From Ricinus communis (lineage: Eukaryota > Streptophyta > Magnoliopsida > Malpighiales > Euphorbiaceae): a stretch of 64,000 nt of DNA. Shown here piece after piece: positions 1 to 14,379 of this stretch. The stretch's first letter is position 1, and every line of letters begins with the position of its first letter. The stretch is from NCBI RefSeq assembly GCF_019578655.1, contig NC_063258.1, positions 558,001-622,000 on the forward strand. The letters run 5' to 3'. Under the pieces are notes generated by a model. The model saw only the letters and a list, made by a program, of their open reading frames with translations. It made no database searches and was not told the origin of the DNA. Position numbers and translations under genes: made by a program.

Positions 1-209
1 CTAGAATTCCCTGGGTGGATAAATAATTGATGCAAGTATGGTAATCCAAGTGAGATTCAAGGTGACCAAAATTTGCATAGGAGTGCATTACCTGCCATTC
101 CAACAGATTATCAATCCAATTAAATTTATTTGATATGTTATCTTCAGTTTCCATTTTAACATATTCTTCAATAAGCACTGTTAATCTGTTGAGGCAGAAA
201 GTTGGTTAC

Positions 210-3200
210 CTTCCAAATGAACATGTAGCAGGAAGTTATTGCAGCTTTGCTCTTAAGATCAACAGATTTGGCACGGTTCCACAGCATCGAAGCCAAGATG
301 ACATGCCCCAGAACCTAAATTAATGCAATACAAGTTTCATATTATAAAACGGGCAACAGTGAGTATCAAGTAATAGCTTCATTCACCCAATGTAATTATA
401 CATGCATCTGCAAAATTTTCCTATACTATTTTGTAAGATGTTTGACATCTATCTCATTTCCTTGCAAGGCTACGATAAAGACATGAATTACTGACCCAAC
501 AGCTAGAAGTGGGGGTGGGCCTTCTCCACGTGACCAAAAAATCAACCATTAGGTATTAGCAGTAACTCATTTAAACTCTCATAAGCACAACATCACTTTC
601 CAACGTGAGATAGGGTGTTACATAACGGGTTTATATAATGTTTATTTAATTTATGAGTCACGTGAGAAGTACAGTCATTAAGAAAAACTAGTATGCACAC
701 ACTGTTAAAAGTTGTGTGTATATTTACAAAAATTAAAAGGATTACCTATACTTGCAAAATTCATCAAGGATTTTGGACTTTTTACTACTTTTCTTTTAAA
801 TATTTCAAACCCTAAATAGCGAAGAAAACATATGCTGTTAGATAAATTGGCAAAAACAAACTTTATATATGCATAAAAATCAAATCTGCAAGGCCAAAAG
901 TGTGAGCTGCAGGTTAAGAAACAAGAACAGATTACCGTGATACACTTGCTCCAGGTGTAAGAAGATGCTGCTCCAACTAAAATAGCAACACCATAAGCAA
1001 TTTCAAGCAGAGAAATACAAATCCAGAAAACCTGCATATTGGGCACAACAAGTCAAATGATATCACCAAACTAGAGCTTAAAGAAGTTTGCTAGAGAATG
1101 TCGATATATTGAAAACTAACCCGCTCCTGGCCCAAGCGCACAGTAAAGGATCGGATACCAAATATCTTATCACCTTCAATATCAGGTATATCCTACACAA
1201 CATACAGATGATAGGAAAAGCATTAATTATGCAAGGAGCCAAGTGTCAAAATTTTCCTCCTTTAATGCCCTTATATATTGTAGAAATAAGAGAGTTTACT
1301 ATTTACCTTGAATAATGCTATAACAACTGAGAAGAAGCTCATAAATGCAGTAGCAAAAATTAGAGGCCTGGAAAAGACAGCAGGTCTTCTATACACATGG
1401 ATCTGGATATTATCAGCACATTAGTATTTAAGCACCTAGAAGTGCCAGACAATATAATGACACACAAATGTGTCTAGTGTTTATGTATGCAAGGCGTTAT
1501 TTTGGTTGAAATAAAGAAGCACCTGCATATGGAGATAAAAGGCGAGTTGAACAATCACTGCCCGAACAGCTAAGATGCACATTGCTGCAACAAATGCAAA
1601 TCTTTTCCATCTGAATAGTGGCAACTGAAATGACAAAACATTTACAAAGACTATGAGCTAACAAACAAACCATGTAATATGTCATCATGTCATTCTGCTT
1701 ACACTCAAAAAGAACAGCTAAATATTTTCTTCCCTTCCTTTAGTCATCAACAATGATGAAGAAAGAGATGTGATCATAATTTTGTCTTCAATGATGATCT
1801 TAGGTCATCTTACCAAGTTTCTGTTAGAAACTTAGAATAGATTCACAATCATAAATACATGAAAACCAACTTCACACATGTATCACATGCCATTGATGAA
1901 TATTGTAGTTATACAAAAGAAAAGAATGCAATTCTTCTCAACTATTACGAGTTTTGCATCCAAAAGCTTTTCTTTTTAGTTTTTATTTTACTTTATTTTA
2001 TATGTCCTTATCAGTAAAAAAGCATGTATTTAATGTTATGTACTTAAATAGGAAGACATCTTAATATAAGCCAAAAATATATGAAGAAGCTTCAAAAGAA
2101 CAAAACTATTTATCATACATAAATCACATAAAGAAAAGATATTATTTAATATTTCTCCTATCCAATAATAACAAATACTTAATGTGTTGTATCTTTTGAA
2201 AATAAAGCAATCTCCAAAGAGAAATACGTTTTCTTTCCCTGTAAGCCATCCCAAAAGCAATGTAAAGCCCATCATGCATTCTGCATTGGAGTTGTACTAT
2301 ATGATCAACTCCCAAGTAATTAACTGATTTGCCTCAAAGGACCAAATAAACATTAGTATAATTGGCCTTCTTATAATTAATATATTTAGTGGATCAAAAG
2401 ATTATTAAATATTAGAAGTTTTTATTTATTAATTCACAAAGAATGAAAACTATAAAATAGTATAAGACATATTCAAAGTAAATTACATACATAAACTTAA
2501 AATCAATAAATTACTTTAAAAAAAAATTTAAAAAATTATTATCAAAAAGTACTTAGTTTTCAATCTAACAAGTGATTGCCATGAACAATCATGCTCTAAA
2601 ACAATTCCATAATAACTTCACTTTCCTTTAGTAAAAATATAATTTTCATTTTGCATTATAAAAAGCTTTCTTTATACTTAATAATTTCTAAAAATCACAT
2701 ATTTGGTGACTTTTAAAATCTCAAATTTATTACCAATAATAAGCACTAAAATAGCAAACACTAACACTAATTTATTGAGAAATTCATTTTATTTACAAAT
2801 GAATTCATATATTATCTGTGTGAAATAATAACTATAGAACTCACTTCAAATCAAATTAATATTGTATTGGAATAATTTACAATAAGGGAAAAAAAATTTC
2901 ATAGAGACCGAAGATATGAGAGAAAAATAGGAGAGAAAATTAAATGAAATTAGTGTAATGCAATATATTACCTTACTAATACGGTCATTAGAAATTCTAC
3001 TTGCTTCATTAGAATTTAGTTTAGTTGTCATAAATTTTATTGACTTAATGAGTTAGAATTCTAAATGAACTTTTATTTCAACTAAATACATAAATTGTGG
3101 ATTTTGGAAATGAATTCCACAAAATTGTTCATTTCAACCAAATACAATATAAGGAAAATGATAAATAGATAATTAGCATTTTTCTTCTAAATATTCTCTC

Positions 3201-6200
3201 TAATAATTAATAATTACATAGTTTTTTCAAATTTTATTTATTATTGAACAATAGAATTATTAATTATGTAAATGATGAATGAAGTTGGTTTTTCAAAAAT
3301 TAATTAATTAATAAGATTATTAATTTATTTAATACTAAATATAAGAGGGTCAATTATACAAGCAAAAATCATAAGCCATGAATCATAAGCAAAACTCTAT
3401 CAGATGATAGTTCTTTTTTACTCTTCCCTCTTTTCAACCAAAAGAAGAGCTTCATGTTAACATTGTATAGTCAAACCTCTGCAGAACTATACTGCACAAG
3501 TTAGCCTACTGGTCAAAAGTTGGGTCTCACATATGTGATAGAGGTGCACCCGAAAATCAAGTGTAGTTAGTGCAATTATAGGCTCAGCTGACATGTGTGG
3601 TATACAAGCAGCTGCAATTATAGCATGTTCACCATGTGCCTTGTATTGAATGACAAAGTAGGCACTCAGGATTTCTATCATTCCCAAAAGGGATAGAGAG
3701 AGATAGAAAGAAATTAGGGACCTTTTTGTTTTAGTTTCTATCTAATGGAAGACCTTACTAATCCTTGACACACTTCACAAAGTATAATACTATAGGATTT
3801 TAACTATACTATCTCTAACCCACAACAGCAACTTGATGATGAGAGAAGAAAATAGAGCTGGCAAGTTTTGACACGCCATAGCAAGAATGCAATACTGAGA
3901 AAAAGAACAAACTTTTATTCTCATGCAGAATAAGCTCAACTATGCTAGTAAGCTGCTACATGCAGCCGTATGAAGTTAAGTATTCTAGCGAACCTAACCA
4001 ACATATTTCTCGACTTTTAGAGATTACATTAACAAATTGTTGAGGCAAAAATGATAAATGTCATTTATGTATATTCTACATGTATTTCAAAAAGTCATTT
4101 TTTGCTTTAAAAACTGCTTAAGGCTTGAGAAAAACCTGTAAACTTACATTGACTGAATATGCCGTTCCAAGGATAAAACTGATAAAAAGAGCCCAAAACA
4201 ATGGCCATGAACCAACAATCCATCCAAGCCAAAAACTCTGTAAAGAAAGGAAATAATCAGTATTGTTTTAATAGGAGTTGCCAATCTAGATGAAACAAAT
4301 TGGATATTCTAACATGTGTACAAGGAATGTATACCTACCAATAAATTCACTTCTACTCATATTTTTGTTGCAATAAGTTAATAACTAAAAAAAGATCTTG
4401 AAAATTTGGCTGCTTTTCAGTATTGGAAAATTTTTAATATTTCTCAATATAAGCACCAATATTTGCTGCATCATTAGATTCCACACATACTACTACCAAG
4501 CTGTTCACGAAAAATGTGGTTGTTAATGCGAATACCATGGGGAATGGGATAAATGAATGTATATAGAGAGCAGAGATGACACTGCAATTGCTATACTATT
4601 GATAGTTCATCAACTGAAATGACAAAATAAAAAACATTGGCTGAAATTGAAAAGCAAAACAAAGTACAAAATGTTGCTTCTTCTTTCCAGATTTAGCCTT
4701 ATTGCAAAGGAAATTGTTAAACTTTAAAAGAATATTACACCTTATATTTCCCTAAGACAAATAAAAGCTATATGAGCAAGCCACCTGATCTGGGATTTTC
4801 TAGGCTAGCTCATACTACAAACTAAAAAGAAAAAGAAAAAGGCTTGTTGTACTGTATAAATGAGATAAACAGGATACTTGATATGAAGAAAGACACAGCA
4901 TCTTTGCACATCTTTGATCAACGTAACAGCAGAGCATCTTTCACATGTTTACAGCCCTTACTTTATTTGGCTGTCATTGAATGTTTTATGCAATATATGC
5001 AGATACTCCACAATCATAACACATTATTGTGCAAAGTAAGAAAGGAACTGATAAGGGCACAGTAGAAAGAGCAAGAAAGGAAATGATAAGGGCAAGTAAA
5101 ATGAGGAACAGATGTACTATGTGATTCGCCCCTTTTTTAATTTAACCACCACAAGTAATATTATAAAGTATTTACTCATTTTGTTAGTGAAGTTCTTGCA
5201 TATAACAAAGGAAAAACAAAACTATTACTTGACAAGAATAAGGAACTAGAACAATGCGCCACTGCCATGAATGCATCCTAAGCTGCCAAGAAATGTATTC
5301 CTAGAAGTAGATACCATTATGGAGAAAGATGTAACAATCATGACACCCATGCCCACGGAATACTCTCCGGATGCCAATGGAAGATATGGCTTGTTAACCT
5401 GCAAGAAAACAAGAAGCAGACTTTTATCATTAGAAAATCCAGATAAGAATATCTATTTATCAATTAATAATCTGATATTTGTTCCATCTATTAAAGCACA
5501 GGTAGTTGAGAGGTATTTCCCATTACAACACTTCAACATGAGTTGGCAAGCCAGAACCAATGCAGCGACAGGAATCCACCATCTTAGTTTTCTCTAACTA
5601 TAAGATAAAAAGAAAATGCTAGAAATAAAATTAGATGAGGCATCTAGACTATTCAGTTTAAGAAAAATGTCTATTGAGTGATCCCAGTATGAAGAACCAA
5701 GTAACAGATCCTCACAGCAATGATGCCCTGTATGTCCAGGTATTAGTTTAAAGCCATTGAGCAATAAAGGAGGCAATTAAGCTTTTAAAATGCAACGACA
5801 CCTTGTCTATTTCAATGTCAGTTAACTGATTTAAACCAACAATATAGATGTTCATCATGAGAGCAGCAGCCACAGCCTGAAATACAAAATATTTAAATGA
5901 TAAGGATATATTCATCAAACATGTGCATGAGCTCTATATATTGACTTGGGTCATTTGTTCTCATTACCTCCAACACCCCTGTTAAGAATAATGGAGAAAG
6001 ATCTGAGAGTTTCTGGATTGCAAGGAGAGAAACTGATATGATGCTGAGAGCCTGTTTACAGAAAGGTAACATGAGATTTAGCTCTTTTATTTTATTATTA
6101 TTATGTATATCTCCCTCTTATATCTTTCTAATGGAATTAAAGAACAACTGGCAGATCCACATGACTAATATTGAACTTAACTGTGCCTATAACAGTGTGA

Positions 6201-7093
6201 GGACGTGAAAATCTGTAAAAAGCATCTAATGAATCGAGAATTGGTATTGAAGTTTTCTTCGGAATATAAGCTTCAGGCTCGGATTGAAGAGGCTGTTCAG
6301 AGGCAGCATGTGCCAAGAAACTGGCATCATTTTTCCTGTAAATGGTAGATCTTTCTGCACTATGTCTAAGATGATGTTTCACATAATGATGCTGAGATTT
6401 CACAACATTATGTCTTTCTAGGATGGTCCATGCTCTGCACCTGGAAACTTCAAATGCTGCTATAGGACCTGTTTTGCAGCAATCAGAATGATAACATATT
6501 GTCATCAATGGAGAGAAAAAGGCATGCTATTAAATAAAAGTATAAATATAAAATATAATTAAAATCAGACACCAACGAGACAAAAAAGTTGCTGAACTAG
6601 CATAATTCACTTCCTAAAAGAAATAGTCCAACTTTTTTCCTACAAATTACATATCTAAAGAAGCTATTCTAGTGAATTCCACAGATGTACAGCATAATAT
6701 TAAGTTAAGCATCGCATACCAATCCCATTAACATTTTGCGCAACATCATTGAATATAGGATCCAAAAAATTCTCAAAGAAACCTTATTAACATGGCCCAT
6801 GAGAACGTTTTACATTTAATCCTCCCCATTTCTAACAGCAATTGCAGCAAACTTAACACATCAAAAAATAAATAAATAAATAATAAGTAGATAGAACATA
6901 CTTGGAGAATGTACCACTTTGAAACTGTTACTCCTCCGACAACAATTCCCACCTGTTATCACATAAAGACATTAAAATGACCCAAATTAAAGTACCCAAC
7001 AACTTCTTTCTTTTTATTTTGTTTTATGAAAGAAGGAAATGAACAGAAAGTCATACCAAAAGTAGGAAAAGATCCAAGAAACAGAGACTCCAT
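210..7093 (-). CDS. VTE2: Homogentisate phytyltransferase, chloroplast (3' end outside window)
   Basis: Transfers a phytyl chain to homogentisate, the committed step of tocopherol synthesis, in the plastid envelope (family knowledge). Coding exons, minus strand: 7057-7093, 6902-6952, 6182-6468, 5968-6051, 5802-5876, 5315-5398, 4148-4237, 1523-1624, 1307-1402, 1121-1192, 936-1031 and 210-314. All have GT donors and AG acceptors, and phases join to 393 codons. The N-terminus ([12 protein letters not shown]...) resembles a transit peptide. [16 protein letters not shown] lies at residues 110-125. The two Asp-rich prenyltransferase motifs are intact: NQLTDIEID (169-177) and DIPDIEGD (303-310). The rest is hydrophobic, as expected for a UbiA-type multi-span membrane enzyme. 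The final exon (about 13 residues by family length) is not in the window. A 2.5-kb intron lies at 1625-4147. Residue 325 is Glu in GQER, where I recall Lys in homologues. The start is the only in-phase ATG matching homologues. Confidence 0.93.
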
Positions 7094-8860
7094 AGCTACT
7101 AACTCCAACTTTTCAATTAATTGCAATTTCGGCTCATTAACAGTCCTAAAAACTACAGCTGCTACTCTCTATCAATTAGAGGGGGGAAAACCAAAAATAA
7201 GTAGTCTTCAAAGGAAAAATCAATTAAACCTAAAGCATCTTTGCCAAACTGGTGTGATAGCTTGAGAAATGCATTTTGGCAAGTAGTGGAAGTTTTGCTA
7301 TGACTCCCTGGCCCATCGTTCTGTTCTTTTGCACACGCGGACTGAAGAGTGCGCAGATACTCATGCTCCACATGCACAACGGAAAACATGTACAGTGAAT
7401 GGAATCGGCTAAAATGTCAATTTGCCCCCTGAAATTGGAGTCAACGGGCAATTTATCCAGATTTTGTTTCTCTGGCTAATTTGAATTAAACCCATAAAAA
7501 AATTCATTTTACTTTTTTCTATATTTCTTTCTAAATAAAATAAATTATTTTATATTAAACTAATTAAATAATACTTTATATTAAAAAATTTAGCTAAATA
7601 ATATTTTACTAGAATCATATAAAACTACCTTTTACAAAAATTAAAGTAAAGTATTTCAATCTCAAATTTTAATTATACTTTTTTCTTATGTTTTACTAAA
7701 ATTATTTTAGCAATATTTGATTTTATTTTTTAATCAAAATAATCGAATAATGTTTCAGTCTCAGAATTCTAATTTTTAAAACTTGATCTAGTGAAGATAT
7801 TGTATATGACTTAACATTGTTAAAATTACTTAATTCATTTTGATAAAACTTAGTTGAGATATTTTATCATAATTTTAATATTTTTTATTTAAAATTCTAT
7901 TTAGTTTTTATAAATTAAAAAAAAATTACTATAAATTATAATTGTTAATTATCTTAATTGGTAATTATTAGTTTTCATTACATGCTATAGCTTATATAAA
8001 TTAAATAATTTTGATATAATTTAATTAAAAATACTTTTATAGAGTTTAATATTTATTGTAGTTCAAGAACAAATTGAGCTCTTGTTGTGAATTCAGGACT
8101 TTGGTTGATGTAAATTGGTGAGTTTTGACAAAATTTTGAATAAATTAGATAAAATATTAAAATATGAATAAATTGGTCATGATTTCTAAATTTAGGGCTT
8201 AATTTTATCGCAAGGAATCTTTATCTAATTTCTTCCGTTGCTGTTTTTAATAGATAAATATATTTTTTTGTTTTACATATAGAATATTATTATTATTATT
8301 ATTATATATATAAAAGCATATATATTCGTCTACAAATCATAATTTGAGTCTTTTTCATATGTGGGTTCAACTGACCCAATTCGTCACATGATCAATGGCC
8401 ACTCTTAATTCTGAATGGACCTCTCAACTTTTTTGGGAAATAGTCACTTCCCACATCTGAATTCTTATTTGTTATTTTTATCCACTTTAACTAGCTTTCT
8501 TTTTTTATCACATAAATATTCATTTATTGTTGATGAAAACACATATAATATAAGTGCACTGCCATAACATAACTAATAACGTGTTAATAGGGGGTTGCAA
8601 AATAAGCCACAATATAAAAATACAAGCCTAAATTCTTAAACTAACATTGAAATAAATCTTGAATTGAATTTAGTATTTAGATCATTATTAAAGTTAATAT
8701 TATTCTTAAAATTCATTCTTTGCATTTATTGGACAATCTTTAGCTATTGATAGAGCTAATTATTATTTAATTGAAATATAAAACATAAATCTAATTTGGC
8801 TAGCTTAAGGTAGTGTCCATTAAAATTATGGGCCTAGCCCTTCTTAATTTTTATACGAGA
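7094..8860. other. VTE2 upstream region and AT-rich spacer
   Basis: The first few hundred bases should hold the VTE2 5' untranslated region and promoter, reading leftward. I see no clear TATA box at a convincing distance. From about 7500 on the sequence is very AT-rich, with a short ATT run near 8290-8305. No coding region was recognised; short open frames at 7026-7451 do not resemble proteins. Confidence 0.5.
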
Positions 8861-11455
8861 GACATATAGTGTAGATACAAATAGTAAGTAGCTTATACCT
8901 CACTTAAAATACTCTTTTTATCAGATTTAACCACATGTCACCAAGATTAACAATCCACTCACGATTACTATAAATATTCCAAAATGTTCTTAAGAAAAGG
9001 AATTTTTTACTCATTTTACAATTATTAGACATTTGAGAGCTCTCTTTCTAGCTTTCTCTCTTTAAGCCATATTAGCCTAAGTTTTCTCGTGAACTTAGGA
9101 ACTCTTGGTTTTGATCTTGATAATCAAACGATTAGTACTAATTATATATTTTAAGTGTCTTTTTTTTAGGCTTTTCTTTACTTAATGATCAAAACCTTGA
9201 TTTCATTTTTGTCTTCTAAATTGCTACCGCTATAAAAGAATCAGATCGCAAAATTCAAATATCTCATAGCTGTCAGCACTCATTTTTCGAATTTAGATAT
9301 CGAGAAAATTATGAAAAATTTGATGATTAAAGTTACTCCCTTTCTCGAGTCTCGAAAGATTGAGGACTGGCGAATCCTAGTTAAGATTGAGAATAATTGA
9401 ACCAAAATTGCTTTTCCATAATCAATTTGGACTCAATTTGCAGAAAAAATCAAGTTTGAGGGTGAAACAATAGTTTTTATAAGTTCAAAGACTAAAATGT
9501 AAAAAACTTCAAAACTTTTTTCTCTTTAAGCCAATCGGCTTAGTATAGAGCCGAATCGACTCTGTGTAGAGCCGATCTATAGTCTCGATTGGCTTGTTTT
9601 CGGAAATTCGATGCTGTTTTACATGTATTTTAATCTAAAACGCCAAAATTTATAAAAAAAGGCTTCTATAAGATATTTAGTTTATTGGGGTTTTAAAGAT
9701 TTTATTTTAAAAGATTTGATATTATTCATTTTTTTTGATATTAACCTATATTTAAAGGATTAAATGATCTGATAAAGAAAAATAATCATTTCTTTTTAAA
9801 TTTAAAAATCAAAGTTTATCTGTTCTTCTAGGGTTTCCTAAAACACTATTGCTACAAATAGAAAAATGATCGGATTGGCTACAAACTGCACTTCATTTAT
9901 TAAGTTTTTAAGTAACTAAGGAGGGAATCACTAAGTAAGAACAGAAATCAGGAAAGTTTTTTTTTAAGAACGATAAAAGATTTCTCTTTACTAGAAACAC
10001 ACAATCAAGCCCAAGCAACACTGGATTCTTATATGATCTTTGATTCCACCATCTCATCATCTCTAAAGACTCGAAGATCAATACTATGTAACAAACTGAG
10101 GGTTCTTCAAATCTTGCATCATCAGTATCTCCCTCTCCTTTACTGGTTCTTTAATTTTGTAATTTTAGAAACATGATTAGGATGCTTTTTTATTGTTTTG
10201 TATGATTTACATGATTAGATTTAGATTTTTTTTTTTGTTATGAATCAACATGCTTATGTTATGTTGGATTTTAAATATGACAATATATTGGATTTTGAAT
10301 ATGATTATTGGAATGATAAGGGTAACATATTAGATTTATATTTTTCCCATATAATTATGTGATCGCATCAATTTTCAAGGTTACATATTCAAAATCTAGA
10401 ATCTATTATGTAGACTTTTTGTCTTTTGTCAATTTGTCTTTTTTTTTTTTTATGTTTGCATTATTTTTATGCCCTTTATTTTAGTTTTTCAAGTTTTTAA
10501 TTATATTTTTATCTTATGTGCATGTTAAATTGACTTCTGGGCGAGAGGATTAAAGAAATATGCAAAACCAACCTTGACCAAGCCCTAGAGCCGGTCAGCT
10601 CTTCACCAACTTTGCCATATCTTCGAATTTTATGCAATTTGTTTCGCATTTTTATACATTGTAACTTAATTTTATTTTTCTCTTGATTTTTAGTTGTATG
10701 AGGGTTACAATAGCTAGATTTAATTTTTTTAACACTTTATTTTTGCTTTTATTTTGGATGAATTCTAATTATCTACTATCTAATTGCCTAATTAAAACTG
10801 GACATATAGACATTAGACTTTAAAATTGGACATGGTATGAAATTGTAGTACATTAAGTTAAAAGATGGTAAATTGGGCCTAAACTAAAATATATATAGAC
10901 TTAGTGGGTCTTTGCCATACTTTTAAATAACTGATGGATCATATTAGTATAAGATTATTCAATTGGGCCCGAATATAAAAAGTAGTCCATATATGTTTAA
11001 AGGCTGGTGATTAAGTGCATAACTTGTAATTGGGCTAAATTGGATGGATATTTATACATAATTGGAGAGCTAATTAGGTTTAAACATCAAAATGGAAACT
11101 AGGCTTAATAAAATGGGCGAGACTTAGGTGGACTTCACATGTTGTAATGATTTTTGTAGATAAATAATTCTCGTGTTTATAGAGAATTGCCCGTTAAATA
11201 ATAAAATTAAAGACAAGATACACAAATAAGGAAGTTAGTTTTTGAATCCATCTCTAGATGCGGCGAAACTTCCTTATGGAATCGAGAAAAGCCACTCAAT
11301 TAGTAAAAGTGTCCTAATAAATTACCTGGGTGGCTACTCTAAAATCTCTGTGCAAGTCTTTATGATTAGTTAGGGTATTCCTTTAGGTTGCAAAAGCTTG
11401 CAGTGTCGTAGTCACTAAAGACACTTGAGTGTATGCCCAAAACTGCTACCCATAG
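8861..11455 (+). other. Possible decayed 5' LTR and leader of the Tat-like element
   Basis: This stretch lies just upstream of a Tat-type primer binding site. It has LTR-like signals: a TATA-like box (ctataaatattcc) near 8967-8979, followed by a pyrimidine-rich run near 9037-9065. If the binding site is real, an LTR should end near 11452 (...taccca). No matching 3' copy was seen in the window, so the boundaries cannot be fixed and the call is inference. Confidence 0.35.
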
Positions 11456-11473
11456 TGACGACTCCGCTGGGGA
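11456..11473 (+). other. Retrotransposon primer binding site (Tat type)
   Basis: TGACGACTCCGCTGGGGA differs at one base from TGGCGACTCCGCTGGGGA, the primer-binding motif I associate with plant Tat-lineage Ty3/gypsy elements. It lies about 700 bp before a gag-like reading frame on the same strand, which is the expected order. Confidence 0.55.
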
Positions 11474-12171
11474 TAAAAGAAGTTGATTCTATTGTATCTT
11501 TGTCTTTTATTTTATTATTTAACGAGTGATTCTTGCATCATTTGCTCCATTCAAATCTTGAAATTATGACACTAGCTAACCACCACTCACAAGTCATGAA
11601 TGAGTTTCCTTCGTTGCATAGACCCTTGAGTGGGAGATGAGCCAAGGAAGGACACTTTTTACCTGTGGGAGTCTTTTATCCTTACCTAAGACTCAGCTCA
11701 TGGTAATGACAGTAGCAATCTCCTTTAGGAAGCATATTACTTGCTATATGAGATATTCTCCTTATATAAGTATTTAAGCCCACATATTGAAAGGCCCTAG
11801 CCCCAAATTGTGGTAACAAGCCCTAGGAAATATGGAGGTTTTATCCTTATATTGAAAAATATCACCTTATTTGCTTTAATATGCTTTGAGAGCATATGAC
11901 ATGCACGCCGGGCCTACTATCTCATGTTAATAGAAAGCCCAAGCCTATAATCCTAGGAGAGAAAGACTCATCATGAACCGTATGCGGGAGTAATAAGGTT
12001 GGGAGGATGTTATGTAGTAACTTATAAAATATTTTGTGTTTGCTAACCCTTTTCTTTGTCTTTGTCTTTGTCCATTACACATGCATGACATGTATTTCAT
12101 GCATCATAATAATACCTTATTTTTAGCCGTATAGACTCTCCTTTGGGTTGGAAAAGATAAGATAGTGAAAG

Positions 12172-13268
12172 TATGGAGAGGGTTCCAATATTGTTGAGAT
12201 TTCGGTCCATGCTAGAGTACCTAGAAAGACTAAGACATCAAGCTTCAATGACTGAAGTTGAAACTGCACCAGAGATGGCGAATGAGAAAGCTAATGAGTA
12301 AGACATCGAGATCCTCAAGAATATTACCATAGATAATCTGAGGGGTGTGATCCAGGAGGAGCTCTAAAAACTTTTGGCTGGGATGGCCACAAATCAAGCC
12401 TCACCTGCTGCACCAATTGCACTAGTTGCCCCTGCAGCAGTTAATCCTCCTATTGTTGTCGATCCGATTGTAATCGCCTCTTAAACTACTGCCACAACCA
12501 TTGCTAATGCTAATGCTAAGACCCTGCTAGGACAAGAGTGCCCTAAAATTTCTAAAATCTTGATGAATTCATGTTAGACTATGCCTAAAAGGAAGTTGCC
12601 CTTGCTATTAATGAAGTTGCAAGTGGATTAAGTGTTCGGCTTGACAAGATGCAAGCTATATTAGAAATCAAATGATTATACCTGATATATAATTTCAAAG
12701 AGGTGGTTTTGACGGGTGAAGACAAGCTACCTATGAAGTTCAAGATGCTTGAGATGAGCAAGTTCAATAGGACTAGTATCTGAAAGTTCATCTAAAGCAA
12801 TATGTTGCTATTATAGGAACTACTCAGCTAAGTAGGATCCAAGTTGTAAAGCTATTTGTATTATCCTTGGAAGGACCTATTATAAACTAGTATCATGGGC
12901 TGGAAAAATTTGTTAAAGCTCAATAGTGAGAATTATGTAATTCTTTTATCAAGGAATACAATTATAACACTCATTTAGAGGTGTCAATAAAGGAACTTGA
13001 GTCCATCAAGTAAAAAACCAAATGAGTTCTTCTCTTATTTCTTGACCAGGTAGAGGAATAAAGCTGGATTAATGAAGAACAAGCCCTTAGAAAAGGACCA
13101 AGTTCATATGGCGGCCCAAAATATTCTTCCAGGATGGGTCGAGAGGCTTCATATGATGAACTCGAAGATCTTTATGGATTTATATGATGACAGTCTTCAA
13201 GTTGAAGAGTTAGAGAATGACAAGAGAAATAACGTGCGAATAAGCAAGATAAAGAACTATCAGGCTTG
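12172..13268 (+). pseudogene. gag pseudogene of the Tat-like element
   Basis: An ATG-led frame at 12172 (MERVPILLRF...) begins the gag-like region but is soon broken by stops. The clearest part is 13072-13268, which continues a WRNKAGLMKNKP-like stretch and contains NILPGWVERLHMM and a LYDDSLQVEELEND stretch, typical of the nucleocapsid-proximal gag of Tat elements. Several stops and frame changes lie between the pieces. The protein would package element RNA; this copy cannot make it. Confidence 0.55.
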
Positions 13269-14379
13269 AGGGAGCAAAACCCTTGACGTGAATATTGTCC
13301 AGCGACCGAAGAAGTTCTCCAACTTCAAGCAGCCTCTCTCGAAGATTTTTGAGAGGTTAGTGCAAAATACTCCAACCCACTTAATCCCAATGCATTCGGC
13401 TATAAATCCAACACTTATTGTAAATTCCACCGAGCATCTAGTCACTACACAGGCAACTACATCCAGCTTAAGCATGACATTTAAGACCTCATTGATGTCG
13501 AAAAGTTGACCGAAACCCTCTACCAAACTATAGTAATAAATTGCCCCCAAACCAAGTGTCCATAATCACCCTCGATTTTGGTGAAAAAGAAGTCATGGAC
13601 TCTTTCCAAGACATATCCTAACCTAAGCCAGAGTAGAGTTAGAGCCAAAAAGCCTACAAAGAACCTTCACCGAGCTAGGAGCACCATTATTTTCGTGTTC
13701 CAACATCCATTAAGGAGTAGAAAACTCAAGCCCCTATCACCAAACAATTGTCTTAGCCCTCACAATGGTTTATAAGTATCATTAGGCTTTTGTGCATGTG
13801 ACAGATCAATGTAATCATCTCAAGCATAAGATTCAGGACCTCATAGATTATGAGAGATGGAAAATGGAGCAACTTCCTTAGTATGAATATGAAGACCTGC
13901 TAGGGCAGCCCTTGAAAAAAATTTGATTTCAAAGTTTGTTACTGAGACCTCCTTCAGTTGACATTCAGATTAAAGATATTATGCCGAGTGATTGAGATCA
14001 GATGGCGATGATCAAGCAATTAATGAATCTTGCTTTCTACAGGTGTGGAAAGACGATGAAAAGAAATCAGTATTGGCTATAAACATTTGGTACAGCTTTA
14101 GGGATGAGTGCAAAGTCCAAGATAATGGCGTAAAAGATATTTAGGCGGACGATGACTTTGATAAAAACGTTAAGTTGGAGGGTAAAGGTAAGGACACAAA
14201 GGTACAATAGCTGAAACAAGTTGAGAAAGCGCTAGAAGAAGACGACAAGGGACTGTTGGAACAGTTAAAAAAAAATAAAAAGATAGCCGACATTTGGGAG
14301 CTGTTTATGCATTCACTAGACTATAAGAAGGCTCTAATCCATGCCTTATCTAGCATCATCATAAGCACAACAGCTACCC

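Noticed and set aside
705..1046. 113-codon minus-strand frame
   Set aside because: Only its first part (exon 936-1031 of VTE2) is coding; the remainder reads into the intron past a good donor site.
5271..5597. 108-codon plus-strand frame
   Set aside because: Antisense of a VTE2 exon plus intron, with no motif of its own.
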